Assembly: GCA_040772005.1 (NCBI GenBank)
Contig: JAXGYZ010000015.1
Location: 41,124-105,123 of the forward strand
Direction: 5' to 3'
Length of the DNA stretch: 64,000 bases
DNA from: MWBF01 sp040772005
GTDB lineage: Bacteria; Chloroflexota; Anaerolineae; CG2-30-64-16
Part shown: in pieces, positions 62,292-64,000 of the stretch
Layout of the letters: the number at the start of each line of letters is the position of its first letter
How positions within the stretch are numbered: the first letter of the stretch is position 1
Program-made: the position numbers and the translations under genes
The notes under the pieces: model-generated
Seen by the model: the letters and a program-made list of their open reading frames with translations, nothing else
Databases searched by the model: none
Told to the model about the DNA's origin: nothing

Positions 62292-63275
62292 TCAATCGTA
62301 CCGAATCCGCGGGTCGAGCCAGGCCAGCCCGATATCCGCCAGCAGGTTGCCGACGACCAGCAAGAAGGCCAGCAGGATCAGGATCGTGCCCGACAGGTAA
62401 ATATCCTGTTCGAGTGTCGCCTGGATGAACAACGGGCCGAGCGTAGGAAGGCCGATGACCTGCTCGACGATGGCGGTGCCGCTGATAAGCCAGGCCAGCA
62501 CGCCGCCCAAGGACATCATCAGGGGGTGGAACGCGTTGCGTACTGCGTGCTTCCAGATGACCGTGCGCTCGGGCACGCCCTTCGCACGCGTGGCCTGCAC
62601 GTAGTTGACGCGCAACTCATCCAGCAGGTTGGCACGCATCACGCGCACGACCCAGGCCGTGCCGCCGAAGACGACGGTGAAGACGGGGATCCACAGGTGC
62701 TTGACGAGGTCCCATACCTTGGCCAGCGACCAGGGCGCCGTCGAGAACTCGGGCGAGAACAGGCCGATGTAGGCATTCCCGGTCGCCTGCCATGTCAGTA
62801 CCAGCAGGATCAGCGCGATCAGGAACCCCGGCAGTCCCAATCCCAGGAAGGCCAGGACGGTCAGTGCATTATCGCTGATGGCATACTGGTGCGTGGCCGA
62901 ATAGACGCCGAGCCACACTCCGATTGCCCACGATAGGAGAAAGGCCGGGATGGTCAGCGCGAGGGTGAGCGGCAGCCGCTGGCCGATCAGTTCACTGACC
63001 GGGCGCTGGTAGATCATGGAATCGCCGAAATCGCCCCGCACGAAGCGGCCCAGCCACCTGACGAAGCGAACGTGGCTGGGGTCGTCCAGTTGGTAGAGCT
63101 TACGGAGCGTGGCCCCGCGTTCGCGCGCGCCCGACTGGCCGGAGGCCTCGAGCTGGGCCACATAGCGGGTGACATAGTCGCCTGCGGGCAGCTCCATGCT
63201 GATATAGCCGACGATGGCGACCATGAACAGCGTCGGTATAGCGATCAGGATCCGCCGGAATATGTAACTTAGCAC
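62292..63275 (-). CDS. ABC transporter permease, OppB/DppB type
   Basis: This 327-aa permease partner has a GTG start at 63275 after AAGGAGGT. It begins MLSYIFRRILIAIPTLFMVAIVGYI, the standard OppB N-terminal helix. A periplasmic loop (QLEASGQSGARERGATLRKLYQLD) is followed by five helices and the EAA motif region ATRAKGVPERTVIWKHAVRNAFHPL. It ends at LAWLDPRIRYD, as in the family. It forms a heterodimer with the OppC-like permease. Confidence 0.94.
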   Translation of the reverse strand: MLSYIFRRILIAIPTLFMVAIVGYISMELPAGDYVTRYVAQLEASGQSGARERGATLRKLYQLDDPSHVRFVRWLGRFVRGDFGDSMIYQRPVSELIGQRLPLTLALTIPAFLLSWAIGVWLGVYSATHQYAISDNALTVLAFLGLGLPGFLIALILLVLTWQATGNAYIGLFSPEFSTAPWSLAKVWDLVKHLWIPVFTVVFGGTAWVVRVMRANLLDELRVNYVQATRAKGVPERTVIWKHAVRNAFHPLMMSLGGVLAWLISGTAIVEQVIGLPTLGPLFIQATLEQDIYLSGTILILLAFLLVVGNLLADIGLAWLDPRIRYD

Positions 63276-63292
63276 GAGACCTCCTTGTTTCC

Positions 63293-63372
63293 GGTGGAGT
63301 CCACATCCTCAGATGCGGACGGGCACGCCCATGCAAGGGGCCGTTCCGCATCCGAGGATGCTTCACTCCACG
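63293..63372. repeat. family B palindromes upstream of permease gene
   Basis: ggagtccacatcctcagatgcgga (63296-63319) and its mirror tccgcatccgaggatgcttcactcc (about 63346-63370) lie between the binding-protein gene and the OppB-like gene. The element may reduce downstream transcription so that the binding protein is made in excess. Confidence 0.55.
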
Positions 63373-63381
63373 TTCCAGGTC

Positions 63382-64000
63382 TTACTGAGCGAAGTAGAAC
63401 TGCTCAGGATCGGCGGTGCCGGGGAAGCCCAGGTCCCAGGAGGCGACCAGGCCGTTCTCAGGCACGTTCTTCAGGTTTTTGTTGACGACGAGCGCGCTCG
63501 GGTGGTCACCGATGGTGCCGATGTACAGCGGGCCGTCCTCGATGTGCACCTTATACGCCTCGAGCAGCTTCGCCGTGCGTTCCTCCGGGTCATTCGTGGC
63601 GATGACCTCGGAGTAGCGCTGCTGCAGCCTCTCCAACATGGAGCCGGGACGCGGGGCAATGCCTTCCTTGCCGCCGGTCTGGTAGTACTGGCCGATACGC
63701 GCGCCGCCCATGCAGTAGCTCACGCCTTCGACCGGCGCCCAGACGGGTGACGCGGAGACAAGGCCCCAGGCCGCCGCGCTGCCCCATGCACGCATCATGA
63801 CCTCGCCGGCCATGACGCGCTGCTCAAAGACGCTCCATTCATCCGGCGCAACGACGGTCTTGAGGCCGACGGCTTCCCAGGTCTGCTTGATGAGGTTCAT
63901 GGCCTCGATGGACTGGGTGTCACCTTGGTAGACCGAGACGATCAAGTCCAGCGCCGTGCCGTCGGGCCGCTCGCGGAAGCCGTCGCCATCCACGTCCTTA
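63382..64000 (-). CDS. ABC transporter solute-binding protein, C-terminal part
   Basis: This is the C-terminal 205 codons of a family 5 (SBP_bac_5) extracellular solute-binding protein; the frame is open to the window end, so the signal peptide and N-terminal lobe are outside. The start of the visible part, DVDGDGFRERPDG, is a typical marker of this family (dGDGfRe), followed by LIVSVYQGDTQSIEAMNLIKQ and the closing segment of lobe I. It is the first gene of the transporter operon. The ligand cannot be predicted from this part. Confidence 0.92.
   Translation of the reverse strand, partial: KDVDGDGFRERPDGTALDLIVSVYQGDTQSIEAMNLIKQTWEAVGLKTVVAPDEWSVFEQRVMAGEVMMRAWGSAAAWGLVSASPVWAPVEGVSYCMGGARIGQYYQTGGKEGIAPRPGSMLERLQQRYSEVIATNDPEERTAKLLEAYKVHIEDGPLYIGTIGDHPSALVVNKNLKNVPENGLVASWDLGFPGTADPEQFYFAQ

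Overview
The window is GC-rich, densely packed bacterial DNA. The best-fitting source is a Chloroflexota relative of the Anaerolineae/Caldilineae type. This is an inference from gene content: a LysW-dependent alpha-aminoadipate lysine operon, several uroporphyrinogen-decarboxylase-family (UroD) genes beside sugar enzymes, many aldo/keto reductases, a PhyH dioxygenase, Thr-Pro linkers on secreted proteins, and very abundant short palindromic repeats between genes. No rRNA or tRNA gene, CRISPR array or insertion sequence was recognised.

Layout. 1-16 kb is mixed accessory metabolism: the end of an M3 oligopeptidase, two aldo/keto reductases, an orphan nuclease-like protein, a LysM protein, two methyltransferases, two UroD-family genes, a patatin, a NIPSNAP protein, a sialidase-like protein, a second small nuclease-like protein, a PhyH dioxygenase and a secreted serine protease. 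16-32 kb holds a stand-alone LigD polymerase domain, a secreted glycosidase-like protein, two decayed genes, two ABC-2 type exporters, a Ca2+-type P-ATPase, a third aldo/keto reductase, an O-antigen-ligase/TPR protein and a fasciclin protein. At 33-45.6 kb, on the minus strand, lies a compact lysine operon (lysW-X-Y-Z-J, homocitrate synthase, fused homoaconitase, homoisocitrate dehydrogenase, lysK) followed by guaB. At 45.7-64 kb, also on the minus strand, is a glycan-oriented block: two large glycosidase-like/amidase-like proteins, two GH95-type fucosidases, a UroD-family protein, a GH4 glycosidase, and an oligopeptide/oligosaccharide-type ABC transporter whose binding protein runs off the window end.

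The lysine operon is the most interesting part. It starts from a consensus sigma-70 promoter and has a leader of about 400 nt. The leader contains two short Lys/Arg-rich reading frames, each followed by an intrinsic terminator, just upstream of lysW: apparently two attenuators in series. Several operon genes also carry in-frame segments that match the dispersed intergenic repeats of this genome: the homoaconitase LeuC-LeuD linker, an insertion inside homoisocitrate dehydrogenase, the LysZ tail, the LysJ N-terminus, the LysX tail and the LysY N-terminus. The repeats have apparently been domesticated as protein sequence, much as described for Rickettsia palindromic elements.

All coordinates, motifs and repeat matches were read by eye. 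No alignment, folding or database search was run.
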